A stretch of 64,000 nucleotides of DNA from CAVYXA01 sp963846775 (GCA_963846775.1 CAWJXB010000006.1:1364001-1428000), one strand, 5' to 3'. Counted from the stretch's first letter, positions 46,982 through 56,338 are shown. Program-made: numbers and translations. The notes: a model not told the origin generated them from the letters alone.

Positions 46982-47057
46982 TGGCGACCCTAACGGGATT
47001 CGAACCCGTGTTACCGCCGTGAAAGGGCGATGTCCTGGGCCTCTAGACGATAGGGTC
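46982..47057 (-). tRNA. tRNA-Glu (TTC), CCA encoded
   Basis: On the minus strand, acceptor GACCCTA/TAGGGTC with discriminator G, the GTCTAGAGGCC D region, anticodon loop CTTTCAC with TTC, and T arm ACGGGTTCGAATCCCGT are all intact. The gene ends in an encoded CCA (46982-46984). It lies 85 bp downstream of waaA on the same strand and may be cotranscribed. Its 3' end has a 24-bp exact copy at 44789-44812. Confidence 0.95.
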
Positions 47058-47141
47058 GTTCACAGAGTCGCCAATATTCCATTCGTTCCGCCCAAGGCAA
47101 ATGACGTCGCGTGTTTGGACTGCGGCGACAAGTCGCGACTT

Positions 47142-48452
47142 TCAAACGGCGGACTTGTCCGCGCAACCGAAGTCGACAATCAGTCGCGCCGTGCGCACGG
47201 TCGCACCGCGATGCCCATCGAGAGTGGCTCTGGCCCTGGCCACCAGTTTCTCGCGCAGGGCTGCGCCCCGGAGAAGATCGACAATCGCGTTCTTCAATCC
47301 GGTTTCCGAATCGATTTGAATCGCGCCGCGATGGGCGATGATTGAACGCGCGAGCGCGGCAAAATTCTCCATGTGCGGACCGAAGATAATCGGTCTTCCC
47401 GCAATGATCGGCTCGACCGGGTTTTGTCCGCCCCGGGACTGCTTGGTCAAACTTTTTCCGATGAAAACAACGGTGGCGGCCCCGTACCAATTGCGCAGTT
47501 CTCCAGTTGAATCGAGAAGTAAACAGTCGATTGGCCCTTCGACAGCGGACGCTTGAGATCGAAGGGCAACGCGCAAACCGAGCAGCTCCAAGGCCCACCG
47601 AATCTCGTTTCCGCGCTCGGCATGACGGGGGGCGATGATCAAAAACAGATCGGGAAACTGGACCCGAAGATCGACAAGGATTCGCCCGAGAATTTCTTCC
47701 TCTCCACGATGCGTGCTGCCGCCAAAAAGGACGGGTCGCGCCGAGTCGATCTTCAAATCACGCAAGACTTTGTCGGCCACGCTTGGATCCAGCACAATCT
47801 CTTCCGGATCGTACTTGATGCTGCCAACGACCTGAATCCGATCATGGCGAACGCCAATCGCGCTCCAGCGGTTGGCGTCTTCCGGTTCCTGCACGCAAAC
47901 GAGATCGAGCAGTGCAAAAAACGGTGCGATGAAAAAGCGAAATCGGCGAAATCGTTTTTCGGAGCGGGGCGATAATCGCGCGTTGACGAGGGCGATCGGG
48001 ATTCGACGCGAGTGCGCGAAGGCAACGAGATTCGGCCAGACCTCGGCTTCGACCAAAACAATTCGCGCCGGGTTAATGACGGCGAACGCGTGCCGCATGA
48101 TCGGCCAGAAATCGAGCGGCGAATACATCACTGCGATCCAGGCCGGTGCATTCATTCGGGCGAAGGCAAATCCGGTCGTGGTCGTGGTCGTTAGCGCAAT
48201 CGGCCAATCCGGTTCGAGCCCGCGCAACGCTTGCGCGAGTTTCAACGCAATCGCGACTTCGCCCACGCTGACCGCGTGCAACCAAGTTGATCTTCGCTCG
48301 GACAGGCGCGCGCGAACACCGACGCCGTAAAATCCAAGGCGTTGTCCGAATTTCTCCCGATAACCGCCCCGCCGGAACATCTTCACCAGATAACCGGGCA
48401 GAAAAAAAAACAGGCCGATGGGCCATAGCAGATTGTAAATGAAGCGGGTCAT
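47142..48452 (-). CDS. waaA: 3-deoxy-D-manno-octulosonic acid transferase (KDO transferase), 436 aa
   Basis: A GT-B glycosyltransferase of WaaA type. An N-terminal membrane anchor (residues 1-25) and GGYREKFGQRLGFY are followed by WLHAVSVGEVAIALKLAQAL (catalytic Glu region, about 58-77), LTTTTTTGFAFAR, YSPLDFWPIMRHAF, VLVEAEVWPNLVAFA and the C-terminal domain with LFGGSTHRGEEE and GRPIIFGPHMENF. It adds KDO to lipid A precursor at the inner membrane, showing an LPS-type outer membrane. The length is normal. Confidence 0.95.
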   Translation of the reverse strand: MTRFIYNLLWPIGLFFFLPGYLVKMFRRGGYREKFGQRLGFYGVGVRARLSERRSTWLHAVSVGEVAIALKLAQALRGLEPDWPIALTTTTTTGFAFARMNAPAWIAVMYSPLDFWPIMRHAFAVINPARIVLVEAEVWPNLVAFAHSRRIPIALVNARLSPRSEKRFRRFRFFIAPFFALLDLVCVQEPEDANRWSAIGVRHDRIQVVGSIKYDPEEIVLDPSVADKVLRDLKIDSARPVLFGGSTHRGEEEILGRILVDLRVQFPDLFLIIAPRHAERGNEIRWALELLGLRVALRSQASAVEGPIDCLLLDSTGELRNWYGAATVVFIGKSLTKQSRGGQNPVEPIIAGRPIIFGPHMENFAALARSIIAHRGAIQIDSETGLKNAIVDLLRGAALREKLVARARATLDGHRGATVRTARLIVDFGCADKSAV

Positions 48453-48818
48453 TCAGTGGCGGATTGTTTTACGACCAGCAGTCGTTTCCGGAGGCGACCT
48501 TAGCCAAATCCAGCGTCGTTGGCGAAAAGATTGATTCCGCGACGAAGATTTGGTCAAAAGAGGCAACCGCTTCGCAGGGGTCCGATCGCGATCTGCATCG
48601 TGAGCGTCAGGCAGGACAGCGGACGTTTTGTTGAACTCGGAACCATTGTCCGACTGGTTCGCACAGGCCGCGGGTTAGAGTTTAACGGGCATTTTGCGTC
48701 CAAGGTCGCTTCTTTTGTTTTGCAAAAACTACGGCTGATGTAATACAATCGCGGCAACTTCCGGTCCGGAAGGGAATGGCCGAGACGGCAACGTTCGGAC
48801 CATACCAAAAACCAACCT
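48453..48818. other. Divergent region between waaA and the second subtilase
   Basis: 366 bases without a gene. The subtilase promoter lies at 48720-48749 and leaves a leader of about 60 bases. The first 260 bases show nothing recognisable. Confidence 0.55.
48720..48749 (+). promoter_or_regulatory. Sigma70-like promoter of the second subtilase
   Basis: TTGCAA (48720-48725) and TACAAT (48744-48749) are 18 bp apart. The block TTTTGTTTTGC...TGATG..TACAATCGCGG is conserved with the paralogous gene at 32857, where the same hexamer positions and spacing recur. Confidence 0.65.
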
Positions 48819-50864
48819 ATGAATATGCAGTCCTGTAAATCTACTGCGCTGCGGCGCTTTTTTTCGGTTATCCTCGTTTGTTTGGCCGCGCTGGCTGCGA
48901 TCTTTGCCATCGCGAGGTCGCGAGCCGTCAACCCGTCCCGTCCTGACCAAGCTGCGGCGATGAGCAAGGTCGCGCCTTGGGTTCTCGATCATACTGCCGG
49001 CGGCAGGCAAGCGGAGTTTCTGGTCATCCTGGCCGATCAAGCCGATTTCAGCGCCGCCTATTCGTTACCGACGAAATTGGAAAAGGGCCGTTATGTTCGT
49101 GACGTGCTCTGGAACAAGGCGCAGGCCACGCAGCGCCCAATCATCGACCTGCTCAAGCAGCGCGGAGTCGAGTACCGCTCATTTTATATTGTCAATATGC
49201 TTTGGGTGAAAGGCGATTTTGGTCTCGCGCTGGATCTGGCCTCACGGCCCGACGTAGCTCGAGTCGAAGGCAATCCCTTGATTCACAACGTGGAGAACCC
49301 GCTTCCGGTAACAAAGATCACAACACAGCCCGATGTCCCGAACACAGTGGAACCCGGTGTCAACTACGTGAACGCACCCGCGGTTTGGGCGCTGGGAGAT
49401 ACGGGTCAAGGCGTAGTGATCGCCGGCGCTGACACCGGCCAGCGTTGGACTCACAATGCGCTCAAGCCTCATTACCGCGGTTGGGACGGAGTAAACGCGA
49501 ACCATGATTACAATTGGCATGACAGCATTCACCCGCCTGCGACTGGCGGCTCATGCGGCACCGATAGCCCGCAACCGTGCGACGACAACGGCCACGGCAC
49601 TCACACCATCGGCACTGCCGTTGGTGATGACGGCGGCGTCAATCAAATCGGTGTCGCGCCCGGGGCAAAATGGATCGGTTGTCGAAATATGGACCAGGGG
49701 AATGGCACTCCGGCGCGTTACACGGAATGCATGGAGTTTTTCCTGGCGCCGTATCCGGTCGGAGGCACGCCGCAACAGGGTAATCCTGCTCTCGCGCCGG
49801 ATATCACGACCAACTCCTGGGTTTGCCCGTCTTCGGAAGGTTGTTCGGCCGGAACCTTGCAGCAGGCCGTTGAAGGCCAACTCGCTGCCGGAATTAACAT
49901 GGTGGTCGGCGCCGGAAATGACGGCTCTGGCTGCTCCACTGTTTTTTATCCACCGGCCATCTATGAAGCTAGTTATACCGTAGGCGCGCTCACCACCGGC
50001 ACAGATAGCCTGGCTTCCTTCAGCAGCCGCGGTCCGGTCACGATCGATATGAGCAATCGAATCAAGCCCAACATCACCACGCCCGGCACAAACACGCGCT
50101 CGTCCTATGTGACCAGCGACAGCGCGTATGCCAGCCTCAGCGGTACGTCCATGGCGACGCCGCACGCCGCGGGCGTGACCGCGCTGCTCCTCTCGGCGCG
50201 GTCGTACCTGCGCCAGAATCCGATTGCGCAACGCACCATCCTCAACAACTCCGCGGTCCACATCAATTCGAGCCTGTGCAGCAGCAATGGAACCTGGCCT
50301 AACAACCTCTTTGGTAATGGCCGTATCAACGCGCTGGCCGCTTACAATTATGTTGCCATCCTCAGTGGCGTCTCGCGCAAGACCCACGGCGGCGCCGGCA
50401 CGTTCGATGTCCCGCTCACTCTCAGCGGTGAGCCGGCGGTGGAATGCCGGGACACTGGCGGCAACCAAACCCTCGTCTTTACGTTTAACAACAATCTTCA
50501 GGGCGGAAGTGCGACCGTTACGGGTGGCGTCGGCACTGTTTCAGGCGCTCCGGTTATTTCCGGCAGCACGATGACGGTGAACCTAACTGGTGTGGCGGAC
50601 GCCCAACGACTTACGTTGACGCTTCAAAACGTGACCGACACGAACTCGCAGGTGCTGCCCGACACAGCCATTCGCATCAACTTCCTTGCCGGTGACGTCA
50701 ATGCGAACAAAGCGGTCAATGCAGCGGACGTGGCCCTGGCCAAAGCGCAACTTGGTCAACCCGTCGGGGCCGGCAACTTCCGCGCCGATTATAACGCCAA
50801 CGGCACCCTTAACGCAGCCGATATCGCCGCTATCAAAAGCAACGTCGGTCACGGTGTGCCGTAA
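48819..50864 (+). CDS. Secreted subtilisin-family (S8) protease with dockerin module, paralogue 2, 681 aa
   Basis: The same architecture as the gene at 30806: signal (about 1-37), propeptide, and an S8 domain with Asp in AGADTGQRW, His in GHGTHTIGTAVG, oxyanion Asn in TTNSWVCP and Ser in GTSMATPHAAGV. The shared SGVSRKTHGGAGTFDVPLTL module follows, then dockerin-like loops DVNANKAVNAADV and DYNANGTLNAADI. Identity to paralogue 1 is high along the whole length. The catalytic residues are intact in both. It ends convergent to rsmD, 71 bp apart. Confidence 0.93.
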   Translation: MNMQSCKSTALRRFFSVILVCLAALAAIFAIARSRAVNPSRPDQAAAMSKVAPWVLDHTAGGRQAEFLVILADQADFSAAYSLPTKLEKGRYVRDVLWNKAQATQRPIIDLLKQRGVEYRSFYIVNMLWVKGDFGLALDLASRPDVARVEGNPLIHNVENPLPVTKITTQPDVPNTVEPGVNYVNAPAVWALGDTGQGVVIAGADTGQRWTHNALKPHYRGWDGVNANHDYNWHDSIHPPATGGSCGTDSPQPCDDNGHGTHTIGTAVGDDGGVNQIGVAPGAKWIGCRNMDQGNGTPARYTECMEFFLAPYPVGGTPQQGNPALAPDITTNSWVCPSSEGCSAGTLQQAVEGQLAAGINMVVGAGNDGSGCSTVFYPPAIYEASYTVGALTTGTDSLASFSSRGPVTIDMSNRIKPNITTPGTNTRSSYVTSDSAYASLSGTSMATPHAAGVTALLLSARSYLRQNPIAQRTILNNSAVHINSSLCSSNGTWPNNLFGNGRINALAAYNYVAILSGVSRKTHGGAGTFDVPLTLSGEPAVECRDTGGNQTLVFTFNNNLQGGSATVTGGVGTVSGAPVISGSTMTVNLTGVADAQRLTLTLQNVTDTNSQVLPDTAIRINFLAGDVNANKAVNAADVALAKAQLGQPVGAGNFRADYNANGTLNAADIAAIKSNVGHGVP

Positions 50865-50935
50865 TTGGAATTGCAGAGCTAAAGTTGGTCTTCCATCTTG
50901 GGCGGCGAGATCGATAGCCACCGCTGCGGTCAGTC

Positions 50936-51496
50936 CTACTCGGATTCAGGCAAACGCAGAAATAACACCTCGGTCGCTCCGTAGGCTTTTTGGCGGATGA
51001 CGCGCCACAGTCTCATTTCCGGTAGCATTTCGCCGGGGCGTTTTTCCAAAATGAAAATGCCGCCGGGGTCGAGTAGTTGCGCAAGCGGTTCCCTGGCGAG
51101 GAGATTATCGGTGTAGCGCTCGCCCGATTTAGTTTTTTCATAAGGCGGATCGGCGAAAATAATTTGGAATTTTTCTCTAGCATCAGCCCGGGGTAGGAAT
51201 ACGAAGACATCTTCCTGGCGAACGCTGCCTTTGAGATTGGTTTTCACGAGATTTTTTTCGATCGCGGCAATCGCTTGTCGATCTTGCTCCACAAAAACGG
51301 CCGAGGCAGCGCCGCGGCTGAGCGCTTCGATCCCGAGCGCCCCGCTCCCGGCGAAAAGATCTAGAACTCGCGCGCCGACGACGGCTTCGCCCAGACTGGA
51401 AAAGATCGCCGCCTTTACCCGATCCATCGTGGGGCGAACCCCGCTCTTGGGAACAAGAAGTTGAATTCCGCCGGCTGTCCCGGCGATGACTCTCAT
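50936..51496 (-). CDS. rsmD: 16S rRNA (guanine(966)-N2)-methyltransferase RsmD, 186 aa
   Basis: A Rossmann methyltransferase with the RsmD opening MRVIAGTAGG and RPTMDRVKAAIFSSL, SAM-binding DLFAGSGALGIEALSRGA (residues 46-63) and catalytic DPPY (116-119). It methylates G966 of 16S rRNA at N2 during small-subunit assembly. Length and motif order are standard. It is transcribed alone. Confidence 0.94.
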   Translation of the reverse strand: MRVIAGTAGGIQLLVPKSGVRPTMDRVKAAIFSSLGEAVVGARVLDLFAGSGALGIEALSRGAASAVFVEQDRQAIAAIEKNLVKTNLKGSVRQEDVFVFLPRADAREKFQIIFADPPYEKTKSGERYTDNLLAREPLAQLLDPGGIFILEKRPGEMLPEMRLWRVIRQKAYGATEVLFLRLPESE

Positions 51497-51644
51497 GGGG
51501 CCGACGTTCGCGCGTTCACGATTAATCAGTCAAATTGATTTAGCCCAATTCCCCACCCGTGAACCACGGCAAATCCGCTGAGACAGCGGACGCTACAGCG
51601 TCAGCCGGTAGTGCCGCGCTGTAGAGTGCGCTGTCCCCAGCGCA

Positions 51645-53177
51645 TCATGGCGGCGAAGGACTCGGGGTGGGAGATGCGGGCGCGCTCGATTCAGCGGGTG
51701 CGGCGGGCGATTCTTCGGGAGCTTCTGTTTCGGTCGATTTCTTTTTTTTCTTCCCGCCGCCGAGCCAGCCGTTGAAAAGATCCTTCAGACCGTGCCCAAC
51801 GAGTCGATCCATCAGATTCGTCTTTGGTCGATCGACGGTGCCACTGACTTGAAATGCGAGCGCGTAGTATCCTGGCTCGCCGGTGGCAACAAAATTGTCG
51901 CGGATCATTTTGAAGAGTTGACCACGCAATTTGGAGTTAATCGCGAGCTGCGAGTCGAGATTCAGTTTGCCGCCGAACGTGATCGTGCCGTTAGCGGACA
52001 AGCGAATGTTCGGCGAACGCAGGACGAGCTCATCGATGGTGATCAGGCCGGGGGTGAGATGGTACTTCGCTTCCGCTTGTTGCAGTTGAAGCTGAGTAAG
52101 CTCTTCGATTTGCAGTAACTGACCTAGCGCGACCAGCAAACTGTATTGTTGCACCTGTCCATCGCGCAGCAGGATCTGGCCTTTGCCGATCAACGCTTCG
52201 GGCTCCGCCGTTTTACCGGAGGCTTCGAAGCTTCCTTCCAACTTGCCCTTAATCATTCCGGCTGGCCCGCCCGCATCGACAAGAATTCGATCCGCCTCCA
52301 CATCGCGAAAACTCAGGCCGACCGTGAAAGGCGAATCTTCCGCCTCTGGTTGCATCGCGAAGTGACCGGCAATTTCGCCGTCACCAGCTTGCGCACTGAT
52401 CTTCGAAAGCTCCAGCACGTCTGGCTCGTAAGTAAATGGCGATTCCAGGCGGTTCAGAAAAAATCGATCGCGCAGCGAAAGTTTCGCGATCTTGGCGCTG
52501 CCCGAAACGCGCGAAGCGCTGCGCAAAATGGAACGAAAATCCACGCCCGTGAAATCGCCCACCAACCGGCCGGCCCGGTCGAGAAAAGTGAAATTGCCGC
52601 GCTTCATGTTGACCCGCTCGATTTGCGGGACCATCGACGGCGGCTTCTCCGGCGTGGACTCGGCCAACGGAGTCTGCTTTTGCGGTTCTGCGCCGGGCGA
52701 TGGAGAGGGCGAGGCGCGCGAATTTGCCTCACGAGGCGGCGCGCTCTCGCCATGGTGAGCGCGCGCCCTACCAGGCTCTTCTGGTGGCCGCGCCTCTGGC
52801 AATCGCCATTTGCCCGAGGCATCCTGCATCCAAACGACCTTCGGATTGATGAGCGATACTTGCTTGATGACGAGTTCTTTTCGGAAAAGCGACAGGAACC
52901 GAATGCGCAGTTGAAACGTTTGAGCGGTCAAAAAATCGGCCGAGGTTGACCCGGCGGTCTGCGGCATAGTGATGCCGCTCAGCCTCAAGCCGCCCCACGG
53001 AGTCACGCTGATCCCATGAATATACAAGGGCGCGCCGAGACGTTGGCTAAGTTCGTGCTGAATCTTCTCTTGTGTCGCTCGCGATTGCACATACAAGTTC
53101 ACGCTCGCCAGCACGACCGCAAAAAGCGCGACCAGACTCCCCACTGCAATTAAAATCAGTTGCCGCAGTTTTCCCAC
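51645..53177 (-). CDS. AsmA-like envelope protein, 510 aa
   Basis: GTG start (53177). One N-terminal membrane helix (about 6-28) is followed by the AsmA pattern VQSRATQEKIQHELSQRLG and RLSGITM, then a low-complexity linker rich in Pro, Glu and Ala (about 128-190). A repeated beta-strand region follows, ending with GTITFGGKLNLDSQLAINSK and DNFVATGEPGYYALAFQVSGTVDRPKTNL. The C-terminal tail is a Lys- then Pro/Ser-rich low-complexity stretch. AsmA-family proteins are thought to bridge the periplasm for lipid transport. It is divergent from the lipid kinase gene by 57 bp. Confidence 0.8.
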   Translation of the reverse strand: MGKLRQLILIAVGSLVALFAVVLASVNLYVQSRATQEKIQHELSQRLGAPLYIHGISVTPWGGLRLSGITMPQTAGSTSADFLTAQTFQLRIRFLSLFRKELVIKQVSLINPKVVWMQDASGKWRLPEARPPEEPGRARAHHGESAPPREANSRASPSPSPGAEPQKQTPLAESTPEKPPSMVPQIERVNMKRGNFTFLDRAGRLVGDFTGVDFRSILRSASRVSGSAKIAKLSLRDRFFLNRLESPFTYEPDVLELSKISAQAGDGEIAGHFAMQPEAEDSPFTVGLSFRDVEADRILVDAGGPAGMIKGKLEGSFEASGKTAEPEALIGKGQILLRDGQVQQYSLLVALGQLLQIEELTQLQLQQAEAKYHLTPGLITIDELVLRSPNIRLSANGTITFGGKLNLDSQLAINSKLRGQLFKMIRDNFVATGEPGYYALAFQVSGTVDRPKTNLMDRLVGHGLKDLFNGWLGGGKKKKKSTETEAPEESPAAPAESSAPASPTPSPSPP

Positions 53178-53234
53178 GCCGAGAGGTTACGCAGACCGAA
53201 TGTGAAGAAAAGATCAAAGCCCCTCGTTTCTCGG

Positions 53235-54098
53235 ATGAATGACACGGTCGTCATTCTCAATCCGGCCGCGTGTGGCGAACGGGCAAACCGTTTGCGCACA
53301 AGGATCGAAGCGATCGCGGGCGCTTCCGTCATCTGCGCGACCTCGAAGTCCGGTGAAGCCGAAATGCTCGCCCGTCATGCCGTGGCCGAGGGCTACGAGA
53401 AAATCGTGGCGGCCGGCGGCGATGGAACCATTCACGAAGTCGTGAACGGCCTGGCCGGAACGAACGTCAGTCTCGGTCTGTTGCCGATGGGAACGGTCAA
53501 CGTCTTTGCCATGGAGCTCGGCCTCCCTCTGCACGATCTCGCGCTTTGCTGGGACATCATCCAAAATGGCAAGACGCGGCTGGTCGATCTACCCAACGCC
53601 AACGGAAAGCATTTCGTCCAGCTCGGCGGAGTGGGCTTGGACGCGCAGGTCGTGAAAGAAACGAACATCGCGTTCAAACGCAGCTTCGGGCCGCTCAGTT
53701 ATCTCATTTCAGCCGCCCAAATCGCCGCGCGCAAACCGCCAAGATTGTCGATCGAATCCGAAGACACCTCGTGCGTCGAAGGCTCGTTTATCCTCGTCGG
53801 CAACGGCCGGCTTTACGGCGGTCCATTTCCATTTTTCAAGCATGCCGTCATCGATGATGGCAAGTTTGATGTCGTCGTGTTCAAACAACTCGGTTATCTC
53901 GAGATCGTGAAATATCTCCAGGACGTCGTCTTTAGTTCCGATGTCCGCTCTCCCGAAATAGAATATTTCCAAACGCGCCATCTCCGCATCACGAGCGAGC
54001 AGGAAGTCCCGGTCGAGCTCGATGGCGAACTTATTGGCAATTGCCCGGTCGAATTTCGCGTGCAGCAAAAGGCGCTGCGTGTCTTGGCGCCGCGATGA
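53235..54098 (+). CDS. Diacylglycerol/sphingosine-type lipid kinase (YegS/DagK family), 287 aa
   Basis: The ATG at 53235 gives MNDTVVILNPAACG, the family's first strand and loop; an upstream TTG (53160) is not used. The ATP motif GGDGTIHEVVNGL is at residues 61-73, followed by LGLLPMGTVNVFA and the second domain with GSFILVGNGRLYGGPFPF and a C-terminal VELDGELIG. It phosphorylates a lipid hydroxyl at the inner membrane; the substrate (diacylglycerol or other) is not determinable. Confidence 0.9.
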   Translation: MNDTVVILNPAACGERANRLRTRIEAIAGASVICATSKSGEAEMLARHAVAEGYEKIVAAGGDGTIHEVVNGLAGTNVSLGLLPMGTVNVFAMELGLPLHDLALCWDIIQNGKTRLVDLPNANGKHFVQLGGVGLDAQVVKETNIAFKRSFGPLSYLISAAQIAARKPPRLSIESEDTSCVEGSFILVGNGRLYGGPFPFFKHAVIDDGKFDVVVFKQLGYLEIVKYLQDVVFSSDVRSPEIEYFQTRHLRITSEQEVPVELDGELIGNCPVEFRVQQKALRVLAPR

Positions 54099-54112
54099 AG
54101 CAATTGTGGTGG

Positions 54113-54165
54113 AGTAACGGAGCAATGGAGTGTTGGAATTTAGCCATTACTCCATTACTCCTTGG
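54113..54165. other. 18-bp hairpin between lipid kinase and rpe
   Basis: GGAGTAACGGAGCAATGG and CCATTACTCCATTACTCC can pair over 18 positions with two G-T or mismatched pairs and a 15-base loop. It could act as an attenuator or mRNA processing site before rpe. The right arm is itself a direct repeat of CCATTACT. Confidence 0.55.
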
Positions 54166-54177
54166 CTCCATCACTCC

Positions 54178-54822
54178 ATGAAAACGATCATCGCTCCATC
54201 CATTCTCGCGGCCGATTTCTCACAATTGGCAAACGAGCTCCACAAAGTCGAAGCTGCGGGCGCGGACTGGATCCATTGCGACATCATGGATGGCCACTTC
54301 GTCGATAACATTTCCTTCGGGCCAGCCATTGTCGGTTCTGTGCGGAAACGAACGAAATTACCGCTCGATGTGCATTTGATGATCGAGTACGCCGATCATT
54401 ATGTGCCGCGTTTTGTCGAAGCCGGCGCCAACTCGATCACGGTTCACGTCGAGCCGGAGGCGAAACATGGTGTCGCGAAAACATTGCAGCAGATTCGCGA
54501 TGCCGGTTGTCGCACCGGCCTGACGCTAAATCCGGCGACGCCGTTTGCAGCGGTGGAACCGTTTCTCGACCAGATCGACCTGTTGCTGGTGATGACCGTC
54601 CATCCCGGTTTCGGCGGTCAATCTTTCCGGGCCGATCAAATGGAAAAAGTGAAGCGCGCGAAATCGCTCAGCGACAAGATCGACATCGCAGTCGATGGCG
54701 GGATCAATGCCGAGACCGCGCGACTGTCGATCCAAAACGGCGCAAACGTCCTCGTCGCCGGCACGTCGATTTTCCACGCGCCAGACTACGGGAAAGCGAT
54801 TTGCGATTTGCGCGGCGAGTGA
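54178..54822 (+). CDS. rpe: Ribulose-phosphate 3-epimerase, 214 aa
   Basis: A TIM barrel with all family signatures: IIAPSILAADFSQLANEL with the catalytic Asp, WIHCDIMDGHFVDNISFGP (metal ligands), LPLDVHLMIEYAD, VMTVHPGFGGQSF and VDGGINAETARL near the C-terminus. It interconverts ribulose-5-P and xylulose-5-P in the pentose phosphate pathway. The ATG at 54178 fits the family start; a frame to 54130 passes through the hairpin and is not used. Confidence 0.95.
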   Translation: MKTIIAPSILAADFSQLANELHKVEAAGADWIHCDIMDGHFVDNISFGPAIVGSVRKRTKLPLDVHLMIEYADHYVPRFVEAGANSITVHVEPEAKHGVAKTLQQIRDAGCRTGLTLNPATPFAAVEPFLDQIDLLLVMTVHPGFGGQSFRADQMEKVKRAKSLSDKIDIAVDGGINAETARLSIQNGANVLVAGTSIFHAPDYGKAICDLRGE

Positions 54823-54864
54823 TCAATTTCTGCCCTCACTGCCGCGCTGTGCGCGCGCGTCTCT

Positions 54865-54945
54865 CCCGGTGGGAGAGAATAGTCAAGTTGCAAATGTTCC
54901 TCTCTCCCGCTGGGAGAGACAGACGCGAAGCGCCAGTGGGGGAAA
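54865..54945. repeat. Two CTCTCCC-GGGAGAG hairpins
   Basis: CTCTCCCGGTGGGAGAG and CTCTCCCGCTGGGAGAG occur about 35 bp apart between convergent rpe and ychF, enclosed by CGCGCGTCT.../AGACAGACGCG arms. Same family as 15311-15375 and 39835-39904. A bidirectional terminator role is plausible. Confidence 0.6.
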
Positions 54946-54947
54946 AT

Positions 54948-56084
54948 CTATACGTTGAACCGAAACGACACGACGTCGCCGTCGCGCATTTCGTATTCTT
55001 TGCCTTCGATCCGCAGTTTGCCGGCTTCGCGCGCTTTGGCAAACGACCCGAGCGCGATCAAGTCGTCGTGCTGAATCACTTCCGCAGCAATGAAACCGCG
55101 CTCAAAATCGGAATGGATCACGCCCGCTGCGGCCGGCGCTTTGTCGCCGGCGTGGATCGTCCAGGCTCGCGTTTCTTTTTCGCCAGTCGTTAGGAACGTC
55201 CTTAAACCGAGGAGATGATAAACCGCGCGGATCAACGCATTCACGCCGCTGTCCGCAATCCCTAGTCCGCGCAAGTATTCCAGCGCTTCTTCCTCGCCCA
55301 AATCGACTAGCTCGCTCTCGATCTGCGCACTGATCACGACTGCCTCGGTCCCGAAATGCGTCTGCGCATATTCTCTGACAGCGGCAACATGTCGTGCCGC
55401 GTTCTCACCGGTATCAGCCGTCCCGGCTACAGCGGTTACCGCAGCCAAATCCGATTCGGCGACGTTGCAGGCGAACAGCGTCGGCTTTGATGTGAGCAAC
55501 AAGAAATCGCGGGCGATTGCCTTTTCCTCGGGCGGAAGATCGAGTGTCAGAGCGCGTCGTCCTCGATTGAGATGCGGCAACAGTTTCTCGATGATCGCCT
55601 CCTCAATTTTCGCCGCTTTTGACCCGGCGCGCACCTCCTTTTGGATGCGGTCCTTGCGTTTTTGGAGCGACGCCAGATCCGCCAGCACCAGCTCGGTGTT
55701 AATCACCTCAATGTCGCGGGCAGGATCGATCGCTCCCGCGACATGGTGAACGTCACCGCTTTCAAAACAACGGACGACCTCCACGATCGCATCGACTTCG
55801 CGAATGTGGCTGAGAAATTGATTGCCTAATCCTTCGCCCGTGCTCGCGCCTCTGACCAGCCCGGCAATATCGACAAACTCGATCGCCGTCGGCACAATTT
55901 TTTGCGAATGGGACATCGCCGCGAGCTTGGCCAGACGCCGATCGGGCACAGTGACGACACCGACGTTCGGATCGATCGTGCAAAACGGGTAATTCTCCGC
56001 CGGCGCCTTGTGCGTCCGCGTCACGGCGTTAAACAGCGTGGATTTCCCAACGTTTGGCAGTCCAACAATTCCAGCGCTAAGCAT
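54948..56084 (-). CDS. ychF: Redox-regulated ATPase/GTPase YchF, 378 aa
   Basis: An Obg-related P-loop protein: G1 motif GLPNVGKS at residues 8-15, G3 DIAGLVRGAS (about 71), the divergent NVAESDL in place of NKxD (about 207, explaining ATP preference), and the C-terminal TGS-like domain ending in EGKEYEMRDGDVVSFRFNV. It binds ribosomes and responds to oxidative stress in other bacteria. The length is standard. Confidence 0.95.
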   Translation of the reverse strand: MLSAGIVGLPNVGKSTLFNAVTRTHKAPAENYPFCTIDPNVGVVTVPDRRLAKLAAMSHSQKIVPTAIEFVDIAGLVRGASTGEGLGNQFLSHIREVDAIVEVVRCFESGDVHHVAGAIDPARDIEVINTELVLADLASLQKRKDRIQKEVRAGSKAAKIEEAIIEKLLPHLNRGRRALTLDLPPEEKAIARDFLLLTSKPTLFACNVAESDLAAVTAVAGTADTGENAARHVAAVREYAQTHFGTEAVVISAQIESELVDLGEEEALEYLRGLGIADSGVNALIRAVYHLLGLRTFLTTGEKETRAWTIHAGDKAPAAAGVIHSDFERGFIAAEVIQHDDLIALGSFAKAREAGKLRIEGKEYEMRDGDVVSFRFNV

Positions 56085-56242
56085 GCTTCTCTCTGTAGCG
56101 GCGGTCTATGACCGTCGCAAATTTTCCGCCCGAGAGATGGCGACGCTCCCAACAGCGCCGGTACAACCAAGGAACCTGGGCCGGCGGGATTGGAATTTGG
56201 AACTTGCGCAAGGTTGATGGATAATCACGCTCTGCAAAATCG

Positions 56243-56316
56243 CGGGCTGTAGTTCAGCTTGGTAGAACGCTTGAATGGGGTTCAAGAGGTCGTGGGTTCA
56301 AATCCCGCCAGCCCGA
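56243..56316 (+). tRNA. tRNA-Pro (GGG)
   Basis: Acceptor CGGGCTG/CAGCCCG with discriminator A, D arm with AGTTCAGCTTGGTAGAACG, anticodon arm CTTGA-ATGGGGT-TCAAG (56270-56286, anticodon GGG) and T arm GTGGGTTCAAATCCCGC are intact. CCA is not encoded. The reading frame of the following GIY-YIG gene stays open backwards through the entire tRNA to 56225. A partial copy with a replaced anticodon arm follows at 56581-56639. Confidence 0.95.
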
Positions 56317-56338
56317 TTTCCCCCAGTGGCGCGGATGT

